Shown in pieces: positions 45,313 through 56,830 of a stretch of 64,000 nucleotides of DNA (position 1 is the first letter of the stretch; each line of letters starts with the position of its first letter). Source of the DNA: Eurosta solidaginis (taxonomy: Eukaryota > Arthropoda > Insecta > Diptera > Tephritidae); the NCBI RefSeq assembly GCF_040869045.1, contig NC_090319.1, positions 345,816,302 through 345,880,301 on the forward strand, given 5' to 3'. Both the position numbers and the translations under genes were made by a program. The notes below the pieces were generated by a model. That model had not been told where the DNA came from. It ran no database searches and saw only the letters and a program-made list of their open reading frames with translations.

Positions 45313-46216
45313 ATCTCATGGCTGCGCGCCTGAGCTTCGAAAGAGATCTTGGGCCACAAAAGAGCCGGAGGGTTGTCGCAACTGTGCAGAAATGGCAAAA
45401 CATACTATGCACATGTATAACGATGATTCCAAATTAATGGAAGGGGTCGGGTCTGCTGTTTACTGCGTCGATCCAGAATAAGGTAGGCGGAAATTGCTGC
45501 CATGAAGAAAGCAGCAGAAATTCTGGGGGAAGTGTGCTTAAGTTGCAATCGCGTTAATATATGTATATATTGATAGTCAAGCGGCTATTAACGCAAAAAT
45601 CTCAAACAGTAGTTCATCAAAGAGTATTTTGCAATGCAAAGAAACATTGGAGAGACTTCGCTTAGGCCGAGCCATATGTCTTTATTGGGATCCCAATCAT
45701 AAAACGATAGGAGGTAGCGAAAAGATCGATGGGCTGGCAAATGGAGGTTGCAGCACTCGATGGATCGACGATAGACGTTCCAAACCGTTTGGGAGGAATC
45801 AAAGAGAAACAGGATTTGCATATATAAACCATAAAGCGGGCAAGGCGTTTAAATTCTATGACGTTAGACTCGCAAAGTTGCTCATATCTCCAAAAAGTAA
45901 AGACGTAAAGCTTATGATGGGCATATTAACGGAACACTGCCTTCTGGCGTAATAAGATGTAGTAAGTGTAAGTTGCTGGAAAAAACGGTTGACACGTTCT
46001 GTGTTCATGGCCAGCGCTCGCGAGGGCAAGGCTCAAGCGGCTGAGATAGCGGCAGAAATGACAGATATCAGTATTTTGCAATACGGAGTTATTCTATAAA
46101 ATAAGTCCTGGGGCTTAGTTGAGGTTTTTTCGTTTGATCGTCAAACAAATTCTGGAAACGCTATGGACACTTCAGTTTATGCGAGGTCTTTATTGACCGG
46201 CCAGTTCAACCTAAGC
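45313..46216 (+). mobile_element. LINE B fragment (RNase H to 3' end)
   Basis: Aligns by eye with 50085-51108 of the long copy: TGAGCTTCGAAAGAGATCTT, an RNase H part (an internal deletion after GTCGATCCAGAATAAGG), RLRLGRAICLYWDPNHK, RFGGNQRETGFAYINH-like linker, and the terminus TTTATTGACCGGCCAGTTCA with ACCTAA. Multiple stops and frameshifts. Confidence 0.75.
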
Positions 46217-46254
46217 TAACCTCAGTAAATAAATAAGTGATTGGCGCGATTTGC

Positions 46255-46460
46255 CTGATAAATTTTCACTGAGAATCTTTCCATGGCAAAAAAACTTAAA
46301 AACTCGGATCGTTAGCCAAATCACTGCCGAGGGAAGACCGCGATTAGAAAATTGAAAAAATTGTTTGTGAATTTTGATGATGCTTCGCCAGGGACTTGAA
46401 CCTAGGATCTTCGGTATGGCAGGCGGAGCAAAATACTACCACTCCACGGTGGCCGCCTCT
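46255..46460 (-). mobile_element. SINE1, 3'-truncated
   Basis: The minus strand begins GGCGGCCACCGTGGAGTGGT (box A region), then GTTCAAGTCCCTGG (box B), then AATTTTCTAATCGCGGTC, ending in the GCCATGGAAAGATTCTCAGT block. The 3' third is missing. Confidence 0.75.
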
Positions 46461-47024
46461 GCGATATCTGGAGTTTTACCACGCATACGCTTTGTGTACT
46501 CACCCTACACAGTAGGAAAAGATGGTAAAGTGTAGGCTGTACTATTTGTGTCAAGTACTGCTTAACATGCCTCCAGGGATGTGAGATTGCAGTTGCGGAT
46601 GATTTGATAAAACATTGCGGTCCTTTACCTACAAAATCTGCCACATTGAAATGGGTTAGGCTATCAACTGACATGCTTGGCGTTTTACAGACATGCGATT
46701 TGAATTCCCTCGGTGCTACCAAATGGCACCGGTTAGTCCAGCGATAAAGAGACTGGCGCGACTTGTTGGACGAAGAATCAGTGTTTAAAATTTTATAACA
46801 ATACCTTTATTTAAATGAGAGATATCCGCCTTAGGACGGGTAAACAGATTGAACGCTAACCTCAACTCTTTTTTAGTTAATGCTACCACTGTTTCGCTTC
46901 ACTTAAATTTGGCGATTCGTAGCGTCTAAAAATCTTTCTCCGTTATTATTGCATAAGTACTTTAATTAAAATTTTGAAGTTAGGCTGTAAAATTAAAATA
47001 ACCCCGTGGAGTTCTCATTTACAT
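46461..47024. other. No gene seen
   Basis: A 106-codon minus frame (46722-46402) overlaps the SINE and shows no known motif. Confidence 0.35.
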
Positions 47025-47430
47025 TTTGATTTCGGTTACCAGTTGCTGGCTCCGGTCTCGCTTCCGCATTGTGTCCTGTTTTCGGTTACGACCTCAAATC
47101 CGATTTTGGTTCGAGATTAGTCTTATTTCAGATCCGGTTTCGGTATATCTACAAGTTACGGGACTAGCTTCAATCTCGGTGCCTGTTTGGTTACAGTTTT
47201 GGTTTCGATTTTGACAGTTTTGATTCCGGAGTTGATTGCGTCTCCGGTTCCGCTTTTGTTAACGGTTCTGTTTTTGTCTCCAGTTTTGGCTGCGGTTTCG
47301 AATTCGGTTTCGGCTCCGGCTACCGTTTTGGTTTTGGTTGCAGTTTCGTTCCCAGGTTGGGATTTAAAATTTGTTACCGGTTTCAATCCGCGTTCGGTTC
47401 CAGTTTCGGTTCTAAATTTGTTCCGGCTTA
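47025..47430. repeat. Cryptic hexamer-type simple sequence
   Basis: The plus strand is made of imperfect GGTTTC, GGTTCC and GGTTTTG words (TTTCGGCTCCGGCTACCG and so on). Both strands stay open for about 140 codons (47187-47630 plus, 47572-47156 minus, the latter Lys/Thr/Glu-rich). I attribute this to the simple composition. Confidence 0.6.
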
Positions 47431-47639
47431 GGCAGCGGCTAGTTACCATTTCTACCTCTATTTTTTCTTTCCTTTCCTTTAGTCTTCTCTTTTTTTTTCT
47501 TTCCTTTTCTGATAGGGCTTTCCGTAACCGTGATGATATCCATGAGCAAACATCCAAAAATCGGAGCCACATCCATTTTTTTTTTCAAATTACTCTTCTA
47601 AGTAAGTTATACTACTATATAGTAAACTAAAGTACTCGG

Positions 47640-48060
47640 TAGACGTTGTCTTGCCCGAAAAATGTCAACACTTGAGTAGGTCCACTTCTACTCTCACTCT
47701 CTATATCATTGAATAGATTTCTACTTTGATGCTTTTTCATCCATTTGGCCTTGTAATTCCTGTCCTTCCCATATACCCTTTATCATAATTCCTTTATCCA
47801 TAATCGGCCTTCCACTCCCAAACGCTTTACCACTAAAATTTTGGTTTCACTCCCTCTCCCTCTCGCACTCCCACTCTCACTCCTACTCACACCTCCACGC
47901 CATTTGCCCTAAATAACATCATACATAGAATTTGTGTTTCAATTATTGTATACCACCTTAAATAATTACCGAGATATAGCGAATTTGCATTTTAGTTTTA
48001 CTCCCACGCTCACTCCCACTTCGACTCTCGCTAACTTCCCACCTAAGTTGCCTCATATAC
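47640..48060 (+). repeat. Pyrimidine-rich tract
   Basis: Many CTCACTCCC and CCACTC words; a TTGCCCGAAAAATG start shared with 28397. Confidence 0.5.
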
Positions 48061-48474
48061 ACTTCATACTAGTTAGTTATGGGGTAGTTTACAACTAGTT
48101 CACTAGACTTCAGAGTGAAAATTAATATAAGTATGCCAGTTCAAAAGGTATCGATTAATTTATTTTGTTGCAGTCAACTCGTGGCAACAAAAAACTTGAT
48201 AGCAATGGTGGCGTTACTATTGAGTGCTCTGTCTTGAGTGGCGGAGGGGATGAAATTAAATAGGTATGGCTGACGTGTTTGTTTATTGAAATATGTTTGT
48301 ACGTTTGTAAGTAATGATGTTGCTGCGTGTCACTTTGTGGTGATTGTAAATTCGGTTTTTACCAACAAAGCATCACAAAATTTATGGTAAAATATTTAAA
48401 AAAAATCTATTAAGCATCCCCTCCCTAAATTGTTTTTTTTTTTTAATTTTTTGTGTATGACTTGTGCTCATAAG

Positions 48475-51108
48475 AGTCATAAGAGAAACTCATGGAAAAG
48501 TTCCTGTACGGACATAGAGTGCTCCAGCGAAACAGCACGGTGGAAAAAAGTCCTAGCAAAGGGAAACATAGTCCAGGAACTAATAAAGAAAGAGAACGGG
48601 GAATGGTCACGTAATAGTGAGGAATCCCTTGAAGTGCTTCTCGATACACATTTCCCATCGGGAGACGGTTTATAAGAGCCAGCAGATATCACTGACACTT
48701 CGATTACGGAGCTAGTAGTGCCGGGCTTGGTGACCGATACCAAGATCGAGTGGGCAGCGAAGACGTTTTCTAAGTGTAAATCGCCGGGCCCAGATGGTAT
48801 ATTCCCGGCCATGCTACAAGTCTCAAGGGCGGCCGTGGAATGGCTTAAAATAATATTCGATGGGTGCATAAGACTGAGTCATGTACCGGACTCTTGGAGA
48901 ACTGCTCGTGTAGCTTTTCTACCAAAGGCGGGGAAGATCAGTCACGTGTATCCCAAAGACTATGGACCCATTAACTTAAAATCATTTCTGCTCAAAACCT
49001 TTGAGAGGCTGATAGATGTGTACATAAAGTCCAACGTGGATGAAAAGCTGCTCTCCACAACACAGCATGCGTACACCAAAGGCAAGTCGGTAGACTTCGA
49101 ATTGCATAGGGTGGTAATAAGCATAGAGAAATCCCTGGAATATAAGGAGTAAGCTCTAGGAGTCTTCTTGGACATTGCCGGGGATTTCAATAATGTTGCA
49201 AAATGGGCGATTGTGGATGGTCTTAATTACATTAAAGTACATCCTGCCTTAATCAGATGGATCGGCTGCATGCTAAATTGCAGAAAGATTACATCACAAT
49301 GGGGATTGTACGAGGCCACGAAATCAGTGGACAGGGGCACGCCGCAGGGACGCTGGTCATCAACCAACTGCTTAGGCGATTCGATGATGGACCCGTAAAA
49401 CTTACGGCTTACGCAGATGACGTTGCAATTGTCATAAGTGGAAAGTGCCTTCCAACGAATAGTTCTTTGATGGATAGGGCGCTTCGGGATATTCGTACCT
49501 GGGCATCTAATGTCGGGTTGAAAGTCAATGCGGAGAAGACGGATATGGTCTTGTTTACAAAGAGGTACAAGGTCCCAAATTGGACCAGGCCTAAGTTAGG
49601 AGGGGTGACCTTAGAGGAGAAACCTTGCACAAAATATCTAGAAATCATCCTAGACAGTAAGCTGTCATGGAAGCTCAACGTGGAGGAGAGGGTCAAGAAA
49701 GGCCTCAACGGCAATCTATGCATGTAAAAGAATGCTGGGGTGTACGTGGGGCCTATCGCCCTCTCTTTCTCATTGGGTTTTTAAAGCGATTGTAAGCCCT
49801 ATTCTATACTATGGAGTTCTTGTTTGGTGGAAAGCCACATAAAAAACAACATACCTCAAAAAATTAGAGGGGGTATGCAGACTATCGATGCTTAGCACTA
49901 AGGGATCCCTGAAAACAACCCCGATGGCTGCATTGTATGCCATTCTGCACATTCCACCTGTAGACCTGGTAGCAAAGAACAAAGCGTTAACGACCGCAAC
50001 CAGGCTCGGTGCTTCGGGGCAGCTTGAGCGCCGACCATATGTCCATAGTAGTATAGCGTCATCAATCACAAGACGAACAGACTACATGATTCCCTATCTG
50101 CGCTTCGAGGGAGATCTTAAGGCCATAATAGAGGTGGACGGTTGGCGCAAGGGTGCGCAAATGGCGGACGAGGCGATACATGTGTACACCGATGTCTCCA
50201 AAGTAGTGGAAGGAGTAGGGTCAGCAGTATACTTCGCTGATCCGGAAATAAGCAGATCCTACAGGCTGCCGGATTACTGTAGCGTTTTCCAAGCGGAAAT
50301 ATTAGCCGTAACCAAAGCAATAGAAACCCTGGAAGAGAATAGCTTAAGCTGCAACCGTGTTAACTTTTATATTGACAGTCAAGCAGCAATTAAGACAATA
50401 ATCTCGAAAAGCACAGCATCTAAATTCGTGCTAGAGTGTAAGAAGTCTCTGGAGAGAATCGGGCAGGGAGAAGCATACATCTTTATTGGGTCCCAGGGCA
50501 TATCGGAATAGATGGGAATGAAAAAGTGGACGAACGAGCTAAAAAGGGCGCATCCCTTGAAGCTTGCTCCGTAGACGTCCCAATTAGATTGGGCGAGATT
50601 AAGCGAAGGCGAGAGGTGCACATGATCGACCAAGCAGGAAAGGCGTGGGTGCAAGCGCGGGGCTGTAAAGTGTCGAAGATTATGAGTAGGTCTTATAACC
50701 TTAGACTAACACAGTTGCTTCTATCATTAAAAAGAGAGGACTGTATACTAATGACGGGTATTCTGACTGGACACTGCCTTCTGGCGTCACATGCCTTTAA
50801 ATTGGCTTGGTCAGTGATAGCAGATGTAGGAAGTGCTGGTTGGAGGAGGAAACAATCGAGCACGTTCTGTGCTCGTGCCCTACACTTGCCAGGCTAAGAC
50901 TCCAGCTATTAGGAGTGATACAGCTGTCAGATCTAGAAGCAGCAAGTGGTTTAAGTCTTAGGAAGCTTCTAGTATTTGCCAAGAGGACGGAGGTATTTTA
51001 TAACATAGGTCCTCGTTTTTGATAGGGTTTTTCAGTTTGGTCGTTAAAACACTACGGACTCAATCAGTCTATGTGAGGTCCTCATGGACCGGCCAGTTCA
51101 ACCTAACC
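48475..51108 (+). mobile_element. LINE B, longest copy, 5'-truncated, with target duplication
   Basis: 2634 bp flanked by TGTGCTCATAAG at 48463-48474 and 51109-51120. Reading order: pre-RT linker (EELIKKENGEW-like, TARWKKVLAKG), RT start KCKSPGPDGIFPAMLQ, SWRTARVAFLPKAGK, a premature stop at 49150-49152, LDIAGDFNNV, then after a frameshift the catalytic box LTAYADDVAIVISGK (49399-49443), the thumb (TKYLEIILDSKLSWK), a stop, RNase H (HVYTDVSKVVEGVGSAVYF, QAEILAVTKAIETLEE, FYIDSQAAIKTI), a frameshift, DVPIRLGEIKRR, and the knuckle SRCRKCWLEEETIEHVLCSC (50816-50875). It ends CCGGCCAGTTCAACCTAACC. No EN domain. Needs at least four repairs, so inactive. An I/LOA-type assignment rests on RT followed by RNase H. 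Confidence 0.9.
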
Positions 51109-51120
51109 TGTGCTCATAAG

Positions 51121-51380
51121 TACTTGGAAGAAATAGCCAATTAGAAATGTACGTTTCTGTTGGTAAGAACTTGAAGAAATATGCTTTGTAAGTAACTATG
51201 CAGGAAAAATGTTGCCAGGCGCCTTCCGAGGCGCCCAAAGAATAAAGTCTTCTTGACATACCAAAACATTTAAACTTTACATAACGTTTATTTCATATGA
51301 CCAAAAGACTTATGGCATCAGGCCTTAATTATATAGAGTATAATAATCGAACACTTTTAACAATGTGAGGGATATGGGGT
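51121..51380. other. Spacer, no gene
   Basis: Flanking DNA of LINE B. Unassigned. Confidence 0.35.
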
Positions 51381-51865
51381 CATCTCCATAAGCATTATGA
51401 GGAAATACGGCCCCTGAGAACCATATGAAGCAAACATCACAAGCAGGTCCTCAGTGATATCCACAAACAGGCGTCGGATCTCTATGCCAGGAATTGCCCG
51501 GCAAATCCAGTACTTAAGGAAAAGTGCCCAGAACTAGCAGAAGAGGAACACACTATCCCTAGAAAACGCGCGTCACTATAGCTCAACTTCGATCTGGATA
51601 CTGTAACAGGTTAAACCCTTACCTATCCAGAATCAACCCCGTCATACAAAATGTATGTCCTGCTTGCAACGTGTCCCCAACGTGACACCAACCATCTCTT
51701 CAATTGTAATGTGGTACCAACGCTTCTAACACCCCTTTCATTATGGGCCACCCCTGTTGAAACAGCAAGTTTCATTGGGCTCCCGTTAGAGGATATTGAT
51801 GACAATTTGTGGTTGATCGCAGCTATTGGATGGGGCGAAGCACTCCTACAACAACAGTGCGAGAA
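51381..51865 (+). mobile_element. LINE A 3' fragment
   Basis: CATAAGCATTATGAGGAAAT, CCTCAGTGATATCCACAAAC, CCAACGTGACACCAACCATC, CACCCCTTTCATTATGGGCC and GATGGGGCGAAGCACTCC with ACAACAACAG, the same as 41690-42090. Frame is open in 51651-51896 only. Confidence 0.75.
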
Positions 51866-51884
51866 GGGTGTGTACCCGTCACCC

Positions 51885-52720
51885 GAGGGACCATAAAAGT
51901 CACACTCGGATTATCATGGGATCCATACTGGGCTCTAAACTATAGAATGTCAGCTACAATGAAATTTTTAATCTTCTAATGCTGGATAACACATTCTGTA
52001 GTAATATAGACTCAAACAAGATAGTGAAATATCTGGGAATAAGGTTGGTTTACCGACTAACGTATCAGGCGCAAGTTCAGTATGCTGCGGGGAAAGTTTT
52101 AAAACACGTACAGAAGCACCAATAGAAATTCAAAGCAAGCTAAAAATCTTTTGGGACGATTTTCCGGCAGACTTGTCAGTTTTGGTTTGGAGACCTGTCG
52201 CTTTCGGCGTTTTGCCATTTTCAATGTTCAATTCCGTTCTGACCTGATAACCTGATAGCGTTTTGTTAAAAAGTCTATGTGTATCGAAAATCCTACCGCC
52301 CAAGTATCATAACCGTCAATATTCCCTCGGAAGATAGAAGTTCGGATCTGTGTATTCTTATTTCTACACTTTCGGAAAGATCAACATTCAAAGCTAAAAG
52401 AAAGCTGCTAGTCGTCATTACCCTCTTGCGTTTTCGAGCTGTGGAAAACTTTTTTAAACCGAAGAACCTCTGAAACTTCTAACACACGTACATCGAATAG
52501 CAGCTCTGAGAGCATCCCCCACTTAGTGCATCGTATCAAACTTAGCCATAAAAGTGATCACAGGCATAATCCTATTCCATATTTCAGCGCTGGAAAGAAA
52601 AAAGATGTGGGACGCAAAAAGCAGGCGGATTAAGATTGCATGAAAAGTTTAGACTGAGGCAAGCCCGCTTTGAAAAAGAGCAACGAGAAAAATGGACTCT
52701 GATACTAAACACAGGTGTTA
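51885..52720 (+). mobile_element. R1-like LINE (family E) RT fragment
   Basis: GSILGSKL, a stop, NVSYNEIFNLLMLDNTF (51915-51995) is the R1-type QGS.LGP.LWN block. The YADD region is deleted, followed directly by NKIVKYLGIRLVYRLTYQAQ. About 52130-52490 is unrelated DNA. Then HRIAALRASPT and ISALERKKMWDAKSR (52497-52640) are the next R1-like blocks, running to the KRATRKMDSD-like part near 52715. LINE A and E are also adjacent at 6560-7215. Confidence 0.6.
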
Positions 52721-53180
52721 AAGCATGGTGCATCACAAGTTTTAGCGAAAGGTCCAAGATGCGAAATGCGACGCATTTTTTTAATATAGTAGTACTTCTT
52801 AAACCCTGGCCTTTTAAGTGCGAAAATCACGCGGAAAACCATTTCTTAGCAGTTTGGTTGTCCCCGTCCAACATTTCTGGTATTGCAACTCATTTCTTGA
52901 GATCACCAGGTTTTGAAAGGCATCTGCCCATAGGAGTCCCTGCGATCGATTAGCGTCACAGTCAGGAATTGATTCGTCGGTCCGTTAGTCTTCTTAGGGA
53001 AAACCCCATAAATTCAGAAAACAAAAATTCAGAAACACATTTTTTCCGAAAACATTAGTCAGAACCCTTTTTTCAGAAAGCCAAAATTCAGAAGTTCAAA
53101 CACAAAAATCAAAATTCAGAAGTCAAATTTCAGAAGCCAAAAATATGCATAACAAATTTCATTACTATATCTTCAGCGTC
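52721..53180. repeat. CAGAA-repeat stretch in unassigned DNA
   Basis: About 53015-53135 repeats AAAATTCAGAA and AAGCCAAAA words at least seven times. No gene. Confidence 0.5.
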
Positions 53181-53203
53181 CTCGAAGTCGATGCAAAGCT
53201 TTT

Positions 53204-53640
53204 TTAAAAGACACAGCGTTGTTTCTCTTTGGAAGCATCAGAAGGCGTAGAAAAGGAACGTCTTGGTGCTGTTGTGATAGTTATGCGTACTTGTTTCATT
53301 TTGCCGTGTGAAGCTTCTTCCTCCTCATGCTCAAAATCCTTAAACTGCGTTCGGCTTACTTTTACCGCCTCTCGGGCCCCTGCCATGTGCCCACTCTCCA
53401 GGTTTTTTGCGTCGACCACTGATTCTAAACACTTAACAATTTTCAATGCTGCACGGCACTGTGGAAGGGCTCTCTTAATTCTCTGATCGAAGAGTACGGA
53501 TCACTCTTGTTCTCTGATAGGCTTCACCTTTCTTTCCATCAATAAGTTTCTGCAAATTTCGCTCAAAGTTTTCGACCCATCGGTTGTAGCAGTTTTGTCT
53601 ACTCTTGCTTATGACTCTATTCTCACTCTCTTCTCCTTTA
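53204..53640 (-). pseudogene. Unrecognised coding-like remnant
   Basis: The minus strand in one frame (about 53635-53490) reads NCYNRWVENFERNLQKLIDG and KKGEAYQRT, and in a second frame (53493-53204) QRIKRALPQCRAALKIVKCL, then ESVVDAKNLESGHMAGA and FKDFEHEEEEASHGKMKQ. Residue composition looks like real protein in both frames, joined by one frameshift. No known motif. Could be a transposon protein or a decayed host exon. Confidence 0.4.
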
Positions 53641-53859
53641 TATGGTGAACAAATATTTGATATATAAAAAGGAGAGTAACTGCATACCTATTATGCACAT
53701 TTTTAGTAGGAGTTTTCGTCGTGGGCAGAAGAAGTAGTATTTTAAATTTCATCACAATATATCTCTTTGAATGAAAGTAATAGCAAAAAAGCATTTAGGA
53801 TGGCTCATCGGATGGATAGGCTATGAACGGATAAGCAATGTAAAATTTTTTCGGTAGTC

Positions 53860-54116
53860 TTTTATCTACGTGTTCTATGCCGACTCAGAACGGCATCTGC
53901 AAGGCAGATGAGTTTTCGCTGAGAAGCTTTTCATGGCAGAAATACACGTGGAGTGCTTGCCACATCACTGTCAAGGAACGGCCCTGCTTAGGAAAACTTT
54001 CTTCTAATTGAAAAAATGTGTTTCTAAAATTTTGGTGTTGCTTTGCCCGGGGCGTGAATCCAGGATCTTCGGTGTGGTAGGCGGAGCACGCTACCAACAC
54101 ACCACGGCGCCCGCTG
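53860..54116 (-). mobile_element. SINE1, 3'-truncated
   Basis: The minus strand has CGGGCGCCGTGGTGTGTTGG (box A), GGATTCACGCCCCGGG (box B), TTTTTTCAATTAGAAGAAAG, GTATTTCTGCCATGAAAAGC and CTTGCAGATGCCGTTCTGAG. It ends soon after the GTCGGCAT block; the last third is missing. Confidence 0.8.
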
Positions 54117-54361
54117 AGTTTAAAGAGGCTACGGAAAAAATCAGACTTTTCGCCAAGTTGGCCTCAGTGCCGCCTGGAACACCTAGTTGAAACTAAAACA
54201 AGTAAGTACGGAACTATCTTCGGCACAGCCTTTCATGAATGGGGCTCAACAATAATCTTATCCCATTCGTAATATCCAAATAATCGGCTATTTAAGATAT
54301 GAAATATATAGTGAACGATGTATGTACATGCCTAAGCGATTTTTAAGATAAATATAAAATA
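54117..54361. other. No gene seen
   Basis: Spacer. Confidence 0.3.
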
Positions 54362-56122
54362 ACCAAGTAAAGGTGTCTAAGTTCGGGTGTAACCGAACAT
54401 TATATACTCAGCGTGAGCTTCAATTGTACATTTCATTTCAGATAAATCACTTTTCTACATAACACGTGGCACCGCCCGTTTAAAAAAAATGTCTCCCCAT
54501 TTCCTCTTACAATAAAATATCATTGATTCAAAACTATTTTTTGCTAAGTTATAGCTTATTATTCTAGCCTACGACCCTTTTAAACTTGTTTTATATCTAA
54601 TTTGCCAACCGATCCCGTCCATTTCTACTAGAAATATTTTCTGCTATAAGGAAAATATGTGTACACAATTTCATTACGATATGCAAATTTTTCTTCGAGT
54701 TATGGCTCCCGAATAATATAAATTTGCTTAGTCATAAAAGAGGTGGAGCCACACCCATTTTTTAAAATTTTAGTGTTTTTCAATTTAATGTTATAATTCA
54801 ATTTAGAAAGTAAAATTCTATTGACACAAAGCTCTCTTTCGCTAAGATGTAGCTTTTTTATTCGTCCACGACCCTTTTAAAAATCTTTTATATAAAAGTG
54901 GGCGTGGTCCTTAACCGATTTCGTTAATTTTTCTTCAGAGCATTCCTTATAGTAAAGGCAACCTCTCTGCCGAATTTTGTTATGATAGGTTTCACGATTT
55001 TTGATTTATGATTAATAATATTTGTAAAATTGAGTTTATCACAAGTGAGCGGTGCCACGCCCATTTAAAATTTTTTTTTTTTTTTTAATTTTTATCAAAG
55101 GTCTCAATGTCAGTCCACAAGTCAAATTTAAACAGTACTTACTAAATAATCAGGTTTTTTGTGTTTTCCAAAATATTACATACAGTGCACTTCTCTTAAA
55201 CGGACACCCAAGAGACTGCCAAATTTGTCCGCTTATGAGAGGTGTCCCCTTATGAGAAAAGTATTATTGATGAATGTTTAAACAGTTTTATTTCCAAAAC
55301 AAGAATATTAATACATACAAATAAGACTGAGTTAGGAGGTTCATAAAGCTTCGTTCATAAATTAAAGAATAAAGTTTTGTGTACAAAATATTCAAAATAA
55401 TTGTACGGAAAGTAATGTTGTGGCGTTTTTTGAACCTTTCCAGCCAGCCGGATGATGCACTAAAATCGTCGTAATTGAGTCTCACTGCAATTTCTTTAGA
55501 TTGCTCCTTATAAGTGTGCCTGACAGCGGAATGCTCTTATTTCGAGCCTTCACAAACCATTCGTAGCACAGTTTATCAATATTAAGGTCTTTGGGCTTCA
55601 GCAGACTCTTTTTTCTCTCCGGGTTGACGTCAGTGTCCCAAAAACTTAAAATTTGATCTTTGTTTTTGATAATGCTAGCAGCTTGCGAATATGGTAAAGA
55701 GTAAATGAAAAAAAAGTGTTGTAAGCTGTCCGGTTATGGGAAATTAAAAAGCCCTTTGGGGTAAAAGGCAAATGTCCGCATCCTATTATGGGAGGGTTGT
55801 CCGCTCAAAAGGGAAAAACTTAAAAAATGCTTAAGAATTTTTTTGGTACTGAAAAAATTGTGCGTTTATGATGCGTTTCAATACCAAGCTATTCTGGGTC
55901 CAGATAAGCTCGTGTACCAGTTTTAGTGAAGATATCTCAATATTTACTCAAGTTATCGTCCTAACGGACAGACGGTCATGGCGCAATCAAATTTTGTTTC
56001 GATACTGATGATTTTCATATATGAAAGTCTATATCTATCTCGATTCCTTTAAATTGCACAACCAACCGTTATCCAATCAAAGTTAATATACTCTGTGTCA
56101 AAAGCATGCTGAGTATAAAAAT
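54362..56122 (-). repeat. GGGCGTGG repeat variant, copy iv
   Basis: Starts AAGTTCGGGTGTAACCGAAC with ATATACTCAGCGTGAGC; ends AAGTTAATATACTCTGTGTC then GCTGAGTATAAAAATAG. CACGCCCA/GGGCGTGG boxes near 54751, 54899 and 55052 (about 150-bp steps). Same family as copy iii. Split by a Tigger-like remnant. Confidence 0.75.
55183..55835 (-). mobile_element. Pogo/Tigger-like transposon remnant
   Basis: Left end TA then CAGTGCACTTCTCTTAAACG and GACACCC, typical of TA-inserting Tigger-like ends. A partial right counterpart TTGTCCGCTCAAAAGGG lies near 55798. The minus frame at 55485-55408 reads MRLNYDDFSASSGWLERFKK and RHNI, the CENP-B-type helix-turn-helix of pogo transposases. The DDE part is absent or unreadable. 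It interrupts the GGGCGTGG copy iv. Confidence 0.7.
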
Positions 56123-56239
56123 AGCTATGTACTTTGTGCGAGGATGTAAAGTTTCACTTTTTTGTGGTCTGCATGAAATAACTATGACAATTAATCACTT
56201 ATCTCAGCATTATATGACGTATGCGTAATTTCGATGAAA

Positions 56240-56830
56240 TTTGAAACTACTACCCATTAAAAAGGGGGCAGAAATGACAGTTTATATGGGGTATATACTA
56301 TATATACCACCGATTTCTTCAATTTTTTCAGACAACAATGAATGCTGTATACGTAATCATCCAGTGAAATGTGAAGCCTCTGCTGTTAAAATGGGTCAGA
56401 AATTACGAAATATTTCTTATCTGAACAATAGGTTGTGGGGGATTCGACAGATCTCATCCATTTGTACAGCAACAGTATGTGGAATATACGAAGCATTTGG
56501 TGAAGTTTGAAACTTCAATCTGATAAATTGTGGATGATATGACAAAAATCCTCTTTTCTGAAAAATCGGTTGTATGGGTGATATATGATATAGTGGTCCG
56601 ATCCAGCCGGTTCCCATGAATGTCTAATCGGACGGCTAAATTTACCCGCTCATAAAATTTTTTGAAGATATCTCAAAAATTGGGGGACTAGTTTGTATTC
56701 AAACAGACAGACCGGCAGACAGGCAAACGGACAGACAAACAGACGGACATTGCTAAATAAACTTAGCTCGTCATCCCGATCATTTCGGTATACTTATTGG
56801 GGGTCTATCTCTTCTTGACAAACTTAATAT
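56240..56830 (+). repeat. Dispersed noncoding repeat with CGGACA tract
   Basis: ACAGACAGACCGGCAGACAG-type tract near 56705-56755 and ACATTGCTAAATAAACTTAG, CTCGTCATCCCGATCATTTC, then ATAC and GGGGGTCT. I recall similar sequence widely in fly genomes. No coding. Confidence 0.45.

Noticed and set aside
47187..47630. 147-codon plus ORF and 138-codon minus ORF overlapping each other
   Set aside because: Both arise from the GGTTTC/GGTTCC simple sequence. No domain seen on either strand.
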